A stretch of 64,000 nucleotides of DNA from BOG-224 sp963783505 (GCA_963783505.1 CAWAOP010000056.1:372001-436000), one strand, 5' to 3'. Positions 52,026 through 62,978 are shown, counted from the stretch's first letter. The notes: generated by a model not told the origin, from the sequence alone. Numbers and translations: made by a program.

Positions 52026-52278
52026 TTTGTATCAGGGCACGTCTTCAGACGTGTTCCCTGGCCGCCGCTGTTGGCCAACGATTGTAATGAAAACACAGGG
52101 CTTACAGAATCCGACTCGTGTGTTTTCGAGGGCGCCGAAAGTAGCGCAAAACTTGAGGGTATTAACCCCTGCGTTTTCTTTGATGTGAGGGAGCCCGGCG
52201 TTGTTGATCCGCCACCGCAGCGGCTAAGCCCACGAACTCCGTTCTGTCCGGCACGACGGAAGTCGCGCCCTGATACAA
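52026..52278. repeat. family-B repeat pair (253-bp MITE-like element)
   Basis: Starts TTTGTATCAGGGC and ends in the inverse GCCCTGATACAA. Its left 111 bp match 16103-16213 on the opposite strand with about four differences. No gene is seen in 51903-52356 apart from this element. Confidence 0.8.
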
Positions 52279-52356
52279 GGCATTGGCTTCAAGCAGATTC
52301 CACGATGAAGCTCCGATCTCGCCGAATTCGATTTCGGATTTCAGCTTAACGGCGGA

Positions 52357-55300
52357 TTACTTCGCGGCTCCAGGCGTAATCGGCGCATCCAGGCGCACCT
52401 CTCGGTTGTCGTCCAGCCCGCCTGCCGAAACGCCATAGAATTGCACGTTCGCGAGCGCCCCCGCAGGACCGGTCACATATCCCAGCAGCAACCGTTCGCC
52501 GCCTCGAACGCTCACGCCGTCCATCCACGCGGCGGCTACCACGCCCAATTGAGTGTCCTGCAGGAGAGACGGCGCCAGCCCATCCGCCGCCGCGAACCGC
52601 AACTGCGACCGCTGATCGCCCAGCCCGAACGTCACCGCTACCCGCGACAGATCTACCGTCGCTTCCAGGTACACCGGAGCGCGCTCAGTCCCATCCGTCA
52701 TGCGCTCCGCCGCGCCCAGCGCCAGCCTGCCCGAGGACGCGATGCGCGTCGCGGGCCTCAGGCCGCCATTCCGCCGCACCGCATCCAACTCCGTGGCCCC
52801 CGCACTCCCGCTCAACGCGCACACTCCACCCCGCGACGCCCGCACCGGCCGCGCCGGATCCAGGTTGTTCACTCGGAACAAAAGCAAAATCAAGTCGCGG
52901 ATATCCAACATGCCATCGCCGCCGCGCGCCGTCGCCGTGTCGGCCGGGTACGAATCCATCGCATCGAACCGGTCCGAGCACGCCGCCGGAAGGAACCCCG
53001 GTATGTTGTTCGCGGCGAACAGCAATTGGATCAGATCCCGTATATCCAGAGTCCCGTCGCCGAAGTTCGGCGCCATGTCCGATGTGTACGGGTAAACGTC
53101 GCCCACGAGGTACGTCGGCGACACAGCGAGCGTCCCACTTGTCCCCGCGCCCAGCAGCACCAGAGTCGAATTGTAGGTCGCGCTGGCTCCTGTGACAGCA
53201 ATCGTATAGCTCTGCCCTATGACGGCCGTGGCGGGAATCGTTCCCGACACCACTCCCAAGGCGCGGGCGCCGTTCAGCGGCGAGCTCAACGAAGCCCATA
53301 TCACGCTGATGGCATTCGTAGTCCCGTTCGCCTTCGCAAACGGGGTGTCGGTAATCGAACTGTCCGGCGTAAAGCTCAGCGAACCTGTCAGGGCAGGGGC
53401 GCTTCCCACGGGAGCGATCTGCAGCCCGAAAGTCAGCGAATCCACGCTTGCTCCGCTCGCCAGCGTCAGAGTAATCGGAATGTTGAACGCCCGGCCCGGG
53501 CCGGCCGCTACCGATGCCGCGGCGAGCAGGTTGCCGGTCACCTGAAAGCTCTGGACAACGGGCGTCGCGGCGGAATAGTTGGCGTTGCCCGCTTGCGCCG
53601 CCTGGATCGCGCAAGTCCCGTCTGAGGCCATCGTCACTGTCGCCCCAGTCACCGTACACACCGCCGGAGTCTGTGAAGTAAAGCTCACAGGTAAGCCTGA
53701 GCTGGCGGTGGCGCTGACCGGGAAAGACGAGCCTAGGGCATGGGCCGAAAGCGCGGCGAACAAAATCGTCTGGCTGGCTTGCGCCACCTGGAACGCTTGA
53801 GTGACGGAAGCAGCCGCGGCGTAGGTTGCGTTGCCGGCCTGGCTGGCGGTAATCGAGCACGTGCCCACCGTCACCAGCGTTACCGAGCTGCCTGAGACCG
53901 TACATATCAAGGTGGAATTTGAGCTGTAGCTCACCGCCAACCCCGAACTGGCCGTCGCGCTCAGCGTCAGCGGCGATGCGCTGAGGGCTACGTTATTAGG
54001 CTGCGTGAAGGTAATCGTCTGGGAGGCCGGGTACACCGCGAACGCCTGCGTCACGGGGGCAGCCGCGGCGTAGGTTGCATTGCCCGCCTGGCTCGCCGTA
54101 ATCGAGCACGTCCCCCCGCCGGCGATGGTGACGGTGTTCCCCGATACCGTGCAAACCGTCGTCGAGTTCGAAGCAAAGCTCACAGCCAGGCCCGAACTCG
54201 CCGTCGCGCCGATCGTAATCGGCGATACGCCGTAGGTCACCGCGCTCAACGCTCCGAACGTGATGGTCTGCGAGGTAAGCGTAACGCTGAAATTCCGCGT
54301 CACCGCCGTGGCCGCCGAGTAGTTCGTATTCCCTCCCTGGCTCGCCGTAATCGAGCACGTTCCGACCGCCACCAGAGTCACCGAACTGCCCGAAACCGTA
54401 CAAATCGAAGTGGAGTTCGAAGCGAAGCTCACCGCCAAACCGGAACTCGCCGTCGCGCTGATGGTAACCGCAGACGTGCTAATCTGCGCGCTCGCCGGCT
54501 GCGCGAACGTGATCGTCTGCGATGCCGGATTCACCGTGAACGTCTGCGTCACCGAAGTAGCAGCCGCGTAGTTCGCATTGCCTGCCTGGTTCGCCGTAAT
54601 CGAGCACGTACCGCCTCCGACCACCGTCACCGTGCTCCCCGCTACCGTGCAAACCAGCGTCGAGTTGGATGCGTACGTCACCGCCAAGCCTGAACTCGCC
54701 GTCGCGCTTAACGTGAACGGCGATACGCCGTATGTGACCGCGTTCAACGCGCCAAACGTGACGGTCTGCGAACCAGCCGCAATCGTGAACGTCTGCGTCA
54801 CCGGGGTTGCCGCCTGATAACTCGCGTTGCCCACCTGGCTCACGGTAATCGAGCAGGTCCCGGCCGCCAGTATCGTAAGGGCGCTTCCGGAGGCCGCACA
54901 GACCGAGGTCGTGGTGGATGCGTAGACCACCGTCAGGCCCGAACTTGCCGTGGCGTTCAGCGTGACCGGCGAGACGCCATACGTGACATTAGTCGGAGAA
55001 TTGAATGTTATGGTCTGCGAAGCCGGATTGACGGTGAAGCTTTGCGCTACCGGCGCCGCGGCGGCGTAGCCGGCGTTGCCCGCCTGCGTCGCTAGGATGG
55101 TGCAGAGGCCGCCGGCGGCGAGGGTCACCTGCGAGCCGGAAACAGTGCACACGGACGTGGTCTGCGAATTGAAGCTTACCGTCAAGCCCGAGGAAGCCGT
55201 CGCGCTGACCGTGAATGGAGCCGCGCCGAACGTCTGATTCGAAAGCGCACCGAAGGCGATCGTCTGGCCCGGCAGCCCGATCTGCGTCACGGTGATCTGC

Positions 55301-56026
55301 TGGCCCAGCAAAGAGATGTGGGCAACGCGGGCGGATGTGGACGTGTTGGCTGTAAACGAAAAACTGACCACCGCGCCAGCGATGGTCCCGATGGTCAGCC
55401 AGTTCTGGTCGCTCGACGGCGCGAAGATCCCGGCAAGGGACATCGTGACGGGAATCATCGGCCGCAGCGAGTCGGACCCGGCCGCGGCAGCTTCGGTGGG
55501 GCTGGCGGGGCCAACAAAAGCGTAGGGCATCTCCTTGATCGCATTGTTCCCGGTATCGGCGATGTAGACGCTACCGGAGGCATCCACCGCCACTCCTTTG
55601 GGAGAATTCAGCCCCGTGGACAGGAGCGTGGTCACCTGTTGCGTCGCGGCGCTCCACTCCTTGATTAGGCCGTTCCCAGTATCGGCGATGTAGACGTTGC
55701 CGGAGCCGTCCACCGCCACCCCGAAGGGTGAGTTCAGGCCCGGAGACACCAGCGTGGTCACTTGCTGCGTCGCGACGCTCCACTCCTTCACCGAGTTACT
55801 GTTAGAGTCCGCGATGTAGACGTTGCCGGAAACGTCCACCGCTACACCATAGGGCCCGCCCAGCGCCGACGCCAGCGTCATCACCGGACCCGGCCCCAAA
55901 TAGTTCGTTCCCGCCTGTGCCACCGTGACCGGAAAGCCCGCGATGGTCAGCGCGCCGGTTCGCGTCCCTGTTCCGGCGAACGCGTCATAGGTGAACGCCA
56001 CCACCGCGCTGCCCGTTCCACCAGGC
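52357..56026 (-). CDS. C-terminal part of a giant secreted NHL / Ig-like repeat protein (cohesin-like and dockerin-like end)
   Basis: This is the third segment of one gene running 58560 to 52357. It starts in a BACON-like domain (MVAFTYDAFAGTGTRTGALT), then three NHL propeller repeats (VAVDGSGNVYIADTGN), another BACON-like piece (SDQNWLTIG) and seven Ig-like repeats of about 82 residues (QTITFGALSAVTYGVSPITI ... SGLAVSFASNST ... GTCSITASQAGNA). The C-terminus has a cohesin-like domain (FNIPITLTLASGASVDSLTF) followed by two calcium-loop, dockerin-like helices (FGDGTLDIRDLIQLLF; GGDGMLDIRDLILLLF). It is probably an extracellular adhesion or polysaccharide-associated protein. A lost base at about 56026 shifts the frame. 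Confidence 0.75.
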
Positions 56027-56724
56027 TACCGGCGGAAATATGCAGAAAAGAACTGTTGGAACTCGCGGTCCAGGCTCCGGTGTAGGACAGTACGACCGAT
56101 GAAGAGCCAGCCGCGCTGCCAACCACAAGCGCGTTGGAGACGGGCCCCGGCCCCACGACCGAAAAACTCCGTGTTAGCGAAGTCGCGGCGTAATTGGCGT
56201 TCCCCGCTTGGCTCGCCGTGATCGAGCAGATTCCCGAAGCAATAACCGTCACAGTGTTGCCGGAGACCGTGCAGACCGAGGTTGTAGTCGAAGCGAAGGT
56301 CACCGCCAGCCCGCTGCTCGCGGCCGCGCTCACCGTGAAAGGCGCGGCGCCGGCCGCCACGGGCGAAAGTGCGCCGAAGGTAATCGTCTGGCTCGCTTGC
56401 ATCACCAGGAAACTCTGGCTCACCGGCGCCGCAGCCGCGTACTGGGCGTTGCCTGCCTGCGTGGCCTGGATGGTGCATGCGCCGGTTGCCACCAAGGTTA
56501 CCTGCGAACCGGAGACCGTGCATACCGAGGCCGCCTGCGAATTGAAGCTTACCGGCAAGCCGGAGGATGCCGTCGCGCTCACTGTGAACGGAGCCGCGCC
56601 GAAGCCCACGTTGCTCAGCGCTCCGAAGGCGATCGTCTGGGCCGTCAACACCGGTCCGCTCTGCGTCACCGTGATCTGTTGCCCCAGCACCGTGATGTGC
56701 GCCACGCGGTAAGTAGACGCGTTT
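56027..56724 (-). CDS. middle part of the giant secreted repeat protein (shifted frame)
   Basis: Between the two frameshifts the protein continues in a third frame: RVAHITVLGQQITVTQSG, two Ig-like repeats (QTIAFGALSNVGFGAAPFTV; QTITFGALSPVAAGAAPFTV) and the start of a BACON-like domain (SYTGAWTASSNSSFLHISAG). It joins seamlessly, in sequence logic, to the segments on both sides. Confidence 0.7.
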
Positions 56725-58560
56725 GGCCGTAAACGAAAAACTGACGACCCCGTTCACGACGCTTCCGATGGTCAGCCAGCTTTGGTCGCTCGTGGGCGCG
56801 TTGAACCCGGCCAGAGGGGCGGTGGACGGAAGCGCCTGAAGCAGCGAGTCGGACCCGGCTGCGGCGCCCTCCGTGAAACCGGCCAGGCCAATAAAGGCGA
56901 TCGGCAGCTCCTGGATCTCCCAGCGGTCGTCGGCCCAGTAGACGTCGCCGGAAACGTCCGCCGCCACCGATTGCGGACGGTACGGCGACGCCAGCGTCGT
57001 CACCTGACCTGTCGAGGCGATACACTCCTTGATCGCGCTGTTGCCGGTGTCCGCGATATAGACGTTGCCGGCGCCGTCCACCGCCACTCCCGATGGACCA
57101 TTCAGCCCCGACGACACCAGCGTAGTCACCTGTTGCGTCGAGGCGATCCACTCCTTGATCGCGTTGTGGGTATTATCCGCGGTGTAGACGTTGCCGAAGG
57201 TGTCCACAGCCACTCCATCGGGCAAACTCAGCCCCGAGGACACCAGCGTGATCACCTGCTTCGTCGAGGCGACCCACTCCTTGATCGCGTTGTTGCTGGT
57301 ATCCGCGATGTAGACGTTGCCGGAGCCGTCCACCGCCACTCCTGTAGGCTGGTTCAGCCCCGACGACACCAGCGTGGTCACCTGCTTCGTGGAGGCGTTC
57401 CACTCCTTGATAGCGCTGTGGCCGGTGTCCGCGATGTAGACGTTGCCGGAACCGTCCACCGCCACTCCTTGGGGACCACTCAGCCCCGACGCTAGCGTAG
57501 TCGCCTGCGGCGTCGAGGCGCTAAGCTCCTTGATCGCGCTGTCGCCTGTGTCCGCGATGTAGAGGTTGCCGGAGCCGTCCAACGCCAGTCCTATAGGATG
57601 GGCCAGCCCCGCCGTCGCCAGCGTCGCCACGCCCCGCCCCAGATAGTTCGTTCCCGCCTGCGTCACCGTGACCGTAAAGCCCGCGATGGTCACAGTGCCC
57701 GTTCGCGTTCCCGTTTGCGTGAACGCGTCATAAGTGAACGCGACCACCGCGCTGCCCGTACCGCCGGCGCTCCCGGAGGAAACGTGCAGGAACGAGCTGT
57801 TGGAACTAGCGGTCCATGCGCCGTCGTAGGACAGCGCCACCGAACCGGAACCGCCGGCGCTACCCACGAAGAACGTATTGGAACTAATGCCGGGTTCGAT
57901 AGTCGGCAGTACGGCGTTGCCGGTAACCTGAAAGTTAAAAGCAACCGTGCTCGCCGAAAGAGCGCTGGCCGGCTCATAACTGGTTCCCGATTGCGTCGAT
58001 AAATAGCCATAGGTGACGCCGGAGTATAGCGTGACCGTCCCAGGGCCGGGGTTCGTATAACCAAGCACAGGGAAACCGGCCGTGCCTCCGAATACCAGGT
58101 TGTACGTTCCGGCCGTTAGGTCCAAGCCGGAGAAAATGGTGGTCAGGATGTACTGCGAGCCGAACGGGACAGTAACTCCCGTGCTGCTTGCAACTGCATT
58201 GGCGCTCGTCGTGCCCGGTCCAACCTGGGTGGTAAGGTAAAAATCCGCAACCGAACCCGTGGATCCTCCTAAAAGAGGCGCCGCAATGCTCACGTTGTTA
58301 AATTCCTGAGTCAGGCTGAACTGGATGTCTACGACAACGTTGCCATTGGCCGGGCCGAGGATCAGCCCGTAGTTCACCCCCGAAACGGAGACAATCGTGG
58401 TCTGTGCATGAGCCATTGATGCGGCCATCACGATGCCTAACGCAATGGCGCAAGCTCCGGCGTTTCGGCGCTTCCACAAAACCTCTGACGAACGGGCGGC
58501 AGGCGCAGCGGACAGGGACGGGCAGCCGTTCGTGTATCCGCGCTTAGCGGTAGAGTTCAT
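56722..58560 (-). CDS. N-terminal part of the giant secreted NHL / Ig-like repeat protein
   Basis: ATG 58560 follows GGAGG and gives MNSTAKRGYTNG. A signal peptide (ACAIALGIVMAASMAHAQ) precedes a beta-rich domain, then a BACON-like domain (WTASSNSSFLHVSSGS; RTGTVTIAGFTVTVTQAG) and six NHL repeats (LDGSGNLYIADTGDSAIKEL and similar), forming a beta-propeller. The frame is lost at 56722-56724, where one extra T (plus strand) in a TTT run turns TANASTYRVAHI into nonsense. With the correction the whole protein is about 2070 residues. Confidence 0.78.
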
Positions 58561-58895
58561 GGGACGCCTCCCCGGCAATGCAGCCGGAACCCTCCGCCGG
58601 ATATCGGCTCGGCCCACTGGCAGGCGCGCCGGAACTCCGGACGCCGAGGCCGATTTTGGGTTACCAGGTTGTACTGGCAGCGCGGCGCGTCAACGGCTCG
58701 ACCACGGAAGTGAAACACGTTCGGCAGCCGACGCCATGGCGAACTAGTTCGCCACTGGAGGGTCATCCTATCCAAACCTCGGTTCGGAGTTCCAAACCCG
58801 TTTAGATTATACGCCTCCGTCCTTCCCTCGGGGGCAGCACGAGTTGAGACGTTGAGCAAGGTCCCGGCGGAAGCCGCCGGGGCGGCGTTCACGGC
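58561..58895 (-). promoter_or_regulatory. upstream region of the giant repeat protein with a TATAAT
   Basis: On the minus strand a TATAAT lies at 58811-58806, about 245 nt before the ATG, without a matching -35. The long GC-rich interval contains several short palindromes (for example GGCGG-AAGCC-GCCGG near 58868). No gene is seen. Confidence 0.3.
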
Positions 58896-59912
58896 TTAGT
58901 TCTCGGTAGGCATCTTCTCGATGTGGTCGATCACGAGCTGCAACGTCGGCGCTTTCCGCGATTCCAGCTTCAGGCCAAGCGCCTGTACCGCGGCATTGAT
59001 CGTGGATCCGCCTGGATCGGAAGCCGCTTCAGCGGGGGACGAGCCGCCGGCCAGCGGGTTCCCGCCGGGTATGGCGATTCCCATCGTCTGCGCCATCTTC
59101 ATCAGGTCGGCCAGCGAGAAGTCGATTCCCACCACGTAGCTTCCCTTCAGATCGGTCATATCCACAACCTGCGTTCCGGAACCGCCGGTCATCTGCGTGA
59201 GTTGGGTCAGCATGTCCGCGAAAGCGGACATGGTGGTCTGGCTGGTCTCGATGTGCAGGGTCATCGTGGACGGGTCCAGCTTCTCGGTGAACTTGCCGCG
59301 CTTGCCCATGTTGATGGTGGCGGTTCCCGTAGCGGTATCCGTCGTCATCCGCATCGGCCCTTCCGGAGTGTCGATCTGCTGCTCTCCAGGCTTCAAAGGC
59401 GTAGCCGGATCGATATCCTGCGCCGTTCCCTCCGGCGATTCCTTCAGCTTCGGGCCGCCTTTGCCCACCACCAGAGCGAGCACCGGGTGCTCCTTCTCGT
59501 CGCGATGCAGGACCATTTTGAATCGCTCCGCCAGCAGCGCCTGAAGCATGGCAGGAGCCTGATCCTTCGTCGAGCCTTCCGGCATTCTGGCGTCGATATC
59601 GAAGCGCTGGCCACTGAGGCCCGTAGTATTGAGCCAGTCCGGTCCCGTAATCTGGTAGGGCTTCACCTTGTAGGCTTCGGCGATCAATTCCTTAAGACCC
59701 ATGAAGATGTACTGGGCGTGAGTCCCTTCGACAACCGCGCCGATTTTGGGCATCTTGCCGGCCGCCTGGATCTGCTGCGCCAGCTTCATGATGTCCAGAT
59801 TGGACGGTTTAATGGACGCAACCTCGAAGGCCGGGCCGGGTGTGTTCTGGGCCAACAGCGAGGCCGCCGCCAGCAGGCAGACGGCGGATGAGACAAGGAT
59901 TCGCTTGAGCAT
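58896..59912 (-). CDS. TIGR03435-family exported protein
   Basis: ATG 59912 gives 338 residues with signal peptide MLKRILVSSAVCLLAAASLL; an ATG 21 nt upstream is possible. Family blocks: PAFEVASIKPSNLDIMKLAQ, LKELIAEAYKVKPYQITGPD, GQRFDIDARMPEG, MLQALLAERFKMVLHRDEKE and LALVVGKGGPKLKESPEG; near the end VVDMTDLKGSYVVGIDFSLA. Its length and the insert before ITGPDW differ from the copy at 47880, so they are distant paralogs. Function unknown. Confidence 0.9.
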   Translation of the reverse strand: MLKRILVSSAVCLLAAASLLAQNTPGPAFEVASIKPSNLDIMKLAQQIQAAGKMPKIGAVVEGTHAQYIFMGLKELIAEAYKVKPYQITGPDWLNTTGLSGQRFDIDARMPEGSTKDQAPAMLQALLAERFKMVLHRDEKEHPVLALVVGKGGPKLKESPEGTAQDIDPATPLKPGEQQIDTPEGPMRMTTDTATGTATINMGKRGKFTEKLDPSTMTLHIETSQTTMSAFADMLTQLTQMTGGSGTQVVDMTDLKGSYVVGIDFSLADLMKMAQTMGIAIPGGNPLAGGSSPAEAASDPGGSTINAAVQALGLKLESRKAPTLQLVIDHIEKMPTEN

Positions 59913-60129
59913 GTCAATATCACTATGACGCATTGGATCGCGCGGCGTTAACTGGGGTCTCTGCGCAACCACCAATTCCTTGTACGAAACCAAGGCCAGG
60001 CTTGTTCCGCGCCGCCAGGCGTCAGGAAGAAATGGCTCATGGGCTTCACGTTTCCGCCGATTTTGACGCGACCGTAACCGAAAACGAAGGCTCTTTCCCA
60101 CCCCGCTGGTACAATAAGTCGAAAAGACG

Positions 60130-61080
60130 ATGTTGAAATCCCTGTTCGGTTCCTCGGAGAAGGAACCGTCCCTCCTGGAACGGTTGAAATCCAGCGTCAA
60201 GAAGACGCGCGCCGGTCTGGTGTCCGCGCTGGAAGACGCCATTCAGGGCAAGAAGGTCATTGACGCCGATCTTCTCGACGATCTTGAATCCACCCTCATT
60301 TCGGCCGACATCGGCGCGCGAACCACCGCCGAAATCCTTGAGCGCATCCGCCAGCGCGTGGAGCGGCATCAGGTTGGCGACGCCGCGCAAATCCGGGGTC
60401 TCATTAGCGAGCATCTCCTCGAAATCCTACAGGCCAGCGACTGCCCGCGCGTTCAGGTCGATGAGCCGCCGGCGGTCATAATGGTGGTCGGCGTCAACGG
60501 TTCCGGAAAAACCACTACCATCGGCAAGCTCGCGCACCGCTTTAAGGAAGAAGGCCGCACGGCGCTGCTGTGCGCCGCGGATACCTTCCGCGCCGCCGCC
60601 ATCGACCAGCTTGAAATCTGGGCCGAACGCTCCCAAACCGGCCTCATCCGCCAGCAGCACGGCAGCGACCCCAGCGCCGTCATATTCGACGCCCTTCAGG
60701 CAGCCCTCGCGCGGAAAGTCGATTACGTCATTGTCGATACGGCGGGCCGCCTGCAAACCAAGGAGAACCTGATGGCGGAGCTTCAGAAGATGACGCGCAC
60801 CGCGCGCAAGGTCATCGCCGACGCTCCGCACGAGGTGCTCCTGGTTCTCGACGCCACCACCGGCCAGAATGGCCTCGAGCAGGCGCGCAAGTTCACGGAA
60901 TCGTCCGGCGTCACCGGAATTGTGCTGACCAAACTCGATGGCACCGCCAAGGGCGGAATCGTTGTGGCCATCGCGCGCGAGCTCAATTTGCCGATTCGAT
61001 ACGTGGGAGTCGGCGAGAAAATCGGCGACCTGCTCGCCTTCGATCCCGAGAAGTTTATCGCGTCGATATTCGAGCCATGA
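60130..61080 (+). CDS. ftsY: signal recognition particle receptor FtsY
   Basis: 316 residues. The N domain begins SLLERLKSSVKKTRAGLVSA; the GTPase domain has VVGVNGSGKTTTIGKL, the DTFRAAAIDQL insertion-box motif, DTAGR and TKLDGTAKGG. The short N-terminus lacks the acidic A domain of E. coli FtsY. It docks ribosome-SRP complexes at the membrane. Its stop overlaps ribD (ATGA), giving an unusual ftsY-ribD-ribE run. Confidence 0.96.
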   Translation: MLKSLFGSSEKEPSLLERLKSSVKKTRAGLVSALEDAIQGKKVIDADLLDDLESTLISADIGARTTAEILERIRQRVERHQVGDAAQIRGLISEHLLEILQASDCPRVQVDEPPAVIMVVGVNGSGKTTTIGKLAHRFKEEGRTALLCAADTFRAAAIDQLEIWAERSQTGLIRQQHGSDPSAVIFDALQAALARKVDYVIVDTAGRLQTKENLMAELQKMTRTARKVIADAPHEVLLVLDATTGQNGLEQARKFTESSGVTGIVLTKLDGTAKGGIVVAIARELNLPIRYVGVGEKIGDLLAFDPEKFIASIFEP

Positions 61081-62186
61081 ACTCCGCACTCATGCGCGAA
61101 GCGTTTGCCCTGGCCCGCCAGGGCAGGGCGATCGCGAGCCCCAACCCCATGGTCGGGGCGGTGATCGAGCGCGATGGCGAGGTTGTGGGCCGCGGCTTCC
61201 ATACCTACGACGGCGTGAAGCACGCCGAAGTCCTCGCGCTGGAGGAAGCCGGCGAGCGCGCCCGTGGGGCTACTCTCTATCTCAACTTCGAACCGTGTTC
61301 GCATCAGGGGCGGACGGGTCCGTGCGCCAACGCGATCGTCGCCGCCGGCGTTGCCCGCGTCATCGCTCCCGTCGAAGATCCGAACCCGCGCGTTTCCGGC
61401 TCGGGTTTTCGTTTGTTACGAGAGGCCGGCGTCGAAGTTGAAATCGCATCCGAATTCGCCGCCGAGGCGCGTAAACTCAACGAGCCGTTCTTCCATTTCG
61501 CTCGCACCGGCCGCCCGCTGGTAACGCTCAAAACCGCCATCACGCTCGATGGCAAGATCTCCGCGCCCGACGATAACACCGGCTGGATCACCAGCGAAGC
61601 GGCCCGCGCGCACGTTCAGCAACTGCGGCACGACTCCGACGCCATTCTCACCGGAATCGGAACCGTACTAGCCGACGATTGCCGTCTGACCGACCGCTCC
61701 GGCCTGCCGCGCCGCCGCGCGTTGCTCCGCATCGTGATGGATTCCCAGCTTCGCCTGCCGCTCGATTCGAACATGGCGCGCTCCGCCGAAGACGATGTTC
61801 TGGCCGTCGTCACCTCGGCCGCTTCCGCCGAACGCCGCCGCCTGGCCGAGGAGCGAGGCATCCAGGTTCTGGTTTGCGACGGCCCCGGAGGCCGCGCCGA
61901 TTTGCGCGGTCTCATCGAATGGCTGGCGCGCCACGACTACCTCTCTCTCATGATCGAGGCCGGCAGCAAAATCAACTGGGCCGCGCTCGAAGGCGGCTGC
62001 GTGGACCGGGTGTACTTCTATTACGGCCCCAAGATTCTGGGCGGGTTGGAAGCCCTGCCGCTAGCCGGCGGCATGGGCCGCCGCCGCCGGTCGGACGCCA
62101 TCCGCGTGCGCAACATCGCCATCCATCCCATTCCGCCGGACGAATTCGCCGTGGAAGGTTACTTGAATGTTTACGGGGATCGTTGA
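61077..62186 (+). CDS. ribD: bifunctional riboflavin deaminase/reductase RibD
   Basis: 369 residues. The N-terminal deaminase zinc site is HAEVLALEEA with NFEPCSHQGRTGPC; the C-terminal reductase domain begins TLKTAITLDGKISAPDDNTG and includes EAGSKINWAALEGG. It performs the second and third steps of riboflavin synthesis after GTP cyclohydrolase II. It overlaps ftsY by 4 nt and ribE by 20 nt. No FMN riboswitch is visible upstream of the operon. Confidence 0.96.
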   Translation: MNSALMREAFALARQGRAIASPNPMVGAVIERDGEVVGRGFHTYDGVKHAEVLALEEAGERARGATLYLNFEPCSHQGRTGPCANAIVAAGVARVIAPVEDPNPRVSGSGFRLLREAGVEVEIASEFAAEARKLNEPFFHFARTGRPLVTLKTAITLDGKISAPDDNTGWITSEAARAHVQQLRHDSDAILTGIGTVLADDCRLTDRSGLPRRRALLRIVMDSQLRLPLDSNMARSAEDDVLAVVTSAASAERRRLAEERGIQVLVCDGPGGRADLRGLIEWLARHDYLSLMIEAGSKINWAALEGGCVDRVYFYYGPKILGGLEALPLAGGMGRRRRSDAIRVRNIAIHPIPPDEFAVEGYLNVYGDR

Positions 62187-62820
62187 AGAACTGGGAGCGG
62201 TCGAGTCGATCGTGCCGCGAGGGGCGCCCTCTGGGCCGGGCGCGCGTCTGGTCGTTCGATGCTCCATCGTCCGCACGGACCTGACGCTCGGCGCAAGCGT
62301 CTCCGTAAACGGCGTCTGCCTCACGGCCGCAGAACTGGGCCCCGGCTGGTTCGCCGCCGATCTCACCTCCGAAACGCTCCGTCTCACCAATCTGGGAGGC
62401 CTGCATTCCGCTTCGCCCGTCAACCTGGAACGCGCGCTTGCCGCCGGAGCCCGGCTTGGCGGGCACTTCGTGCAAGGCCATGTAGACGCAACGGGTGAGT
62501 TGATCGCGCTCGATCAAGTGGGCGGAGAAGACTGGTGGCTGCGAATTCGGGTCCCTGCCGAGGTAAACCCGTTCCTGGTCTTGAAGGGTTCTATCGCCAT
62601 CGACGGAATCAGCCTGACCATCGCCGCGCTCGAAGCCGATGAGCTTTCCGTGGCCATCATCCCTCACACCTACCGGAACACCACGCTAGCCGCCTATCGC
62701 CCCGGCGCCCGCCTCAACATCGAGTGCGACATCCTCGCCAAGCACGTCGCAAAGCTCCTGGGGAAGCTTGAAATCAAGCCGCCCCTCACCATCGAAACCC
62801 TCCGCGAAAACGGTTTTTAG
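62167..62820 (+). CDS. ribE: riboflavin synthase, alpha subunit
   Basis: 217 residues beginning MFTGIVEELGAVESI, with the two lumazine-binding repeats typical of the trimeric enzyme (VSVNGVCLTAAEL in the first half; GHFVQGHVDATGELIAL and IAIDGISLTIAALE in the second). It converts two dimethyl-ribityllumazine molecules to riboflavin. It closes the operon; ribBA and ribH must lie elsewhere. Confidence 0.96.
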   Translation: MFTGIVEELGAVESIVPRGAPSGPGARLVVRCSIVRTDLTLGASVSVNGVCLTAAELGPGWFAADLTSETLRLTNLGGLHSASPVNLERALAAGARLGGHFVQGHVDATGELIALDQVGGEDWWLRIRVPAEVNPFLVLKGSIAIDGISLTIAALEADELSVAIIPHTYRNTTLAAYRPGARLNIECDILAKHVAKLLGKLEIKPPLTIETLRENGF

Positions 62821-62822
62821 TG

Positions 62823-62843
62823 GGGCGGGTTCCCGACCCGCCC
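62823..62843 (+). repeat. family-A-like REP palindrome, divergent copy
   Basis: GGGCGGGT and ACCCGCCC around TCCCG, right after the ribE stop and with the GTGGGG head. The following 62844-62978 has only a small GC hairpin and no gene. Confidence 0.65.
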
Positions 62844-62978
62844 AGCGCGCGAAGCGCGCCAACGCCGTTTTCGTGCCGCAACGGAGCGGAAAAGACCTCG
62901 CTCGCCAAGCCCATCCCGTCAAGGCTCGCACGTTGGTGCCGGTTTCTGACGCCTGTGCCCGAATGCCCGCCGCCGCGC

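Noticed and set aside
52357..58560. Regularly spaced repeats suggesting a CRISPR array or DNA satellite
   Set aside because: Periodicity is set by protein repeats (NHL and 82-residue Ig-like units), with no short identical repeats or spacers.
60130..62820. FMN riboswitch in front of the riboflavin genes
   Set aside because: The ribD start lies inside ftsY and the 217 bp before ftsY show no conserved RFN elements.
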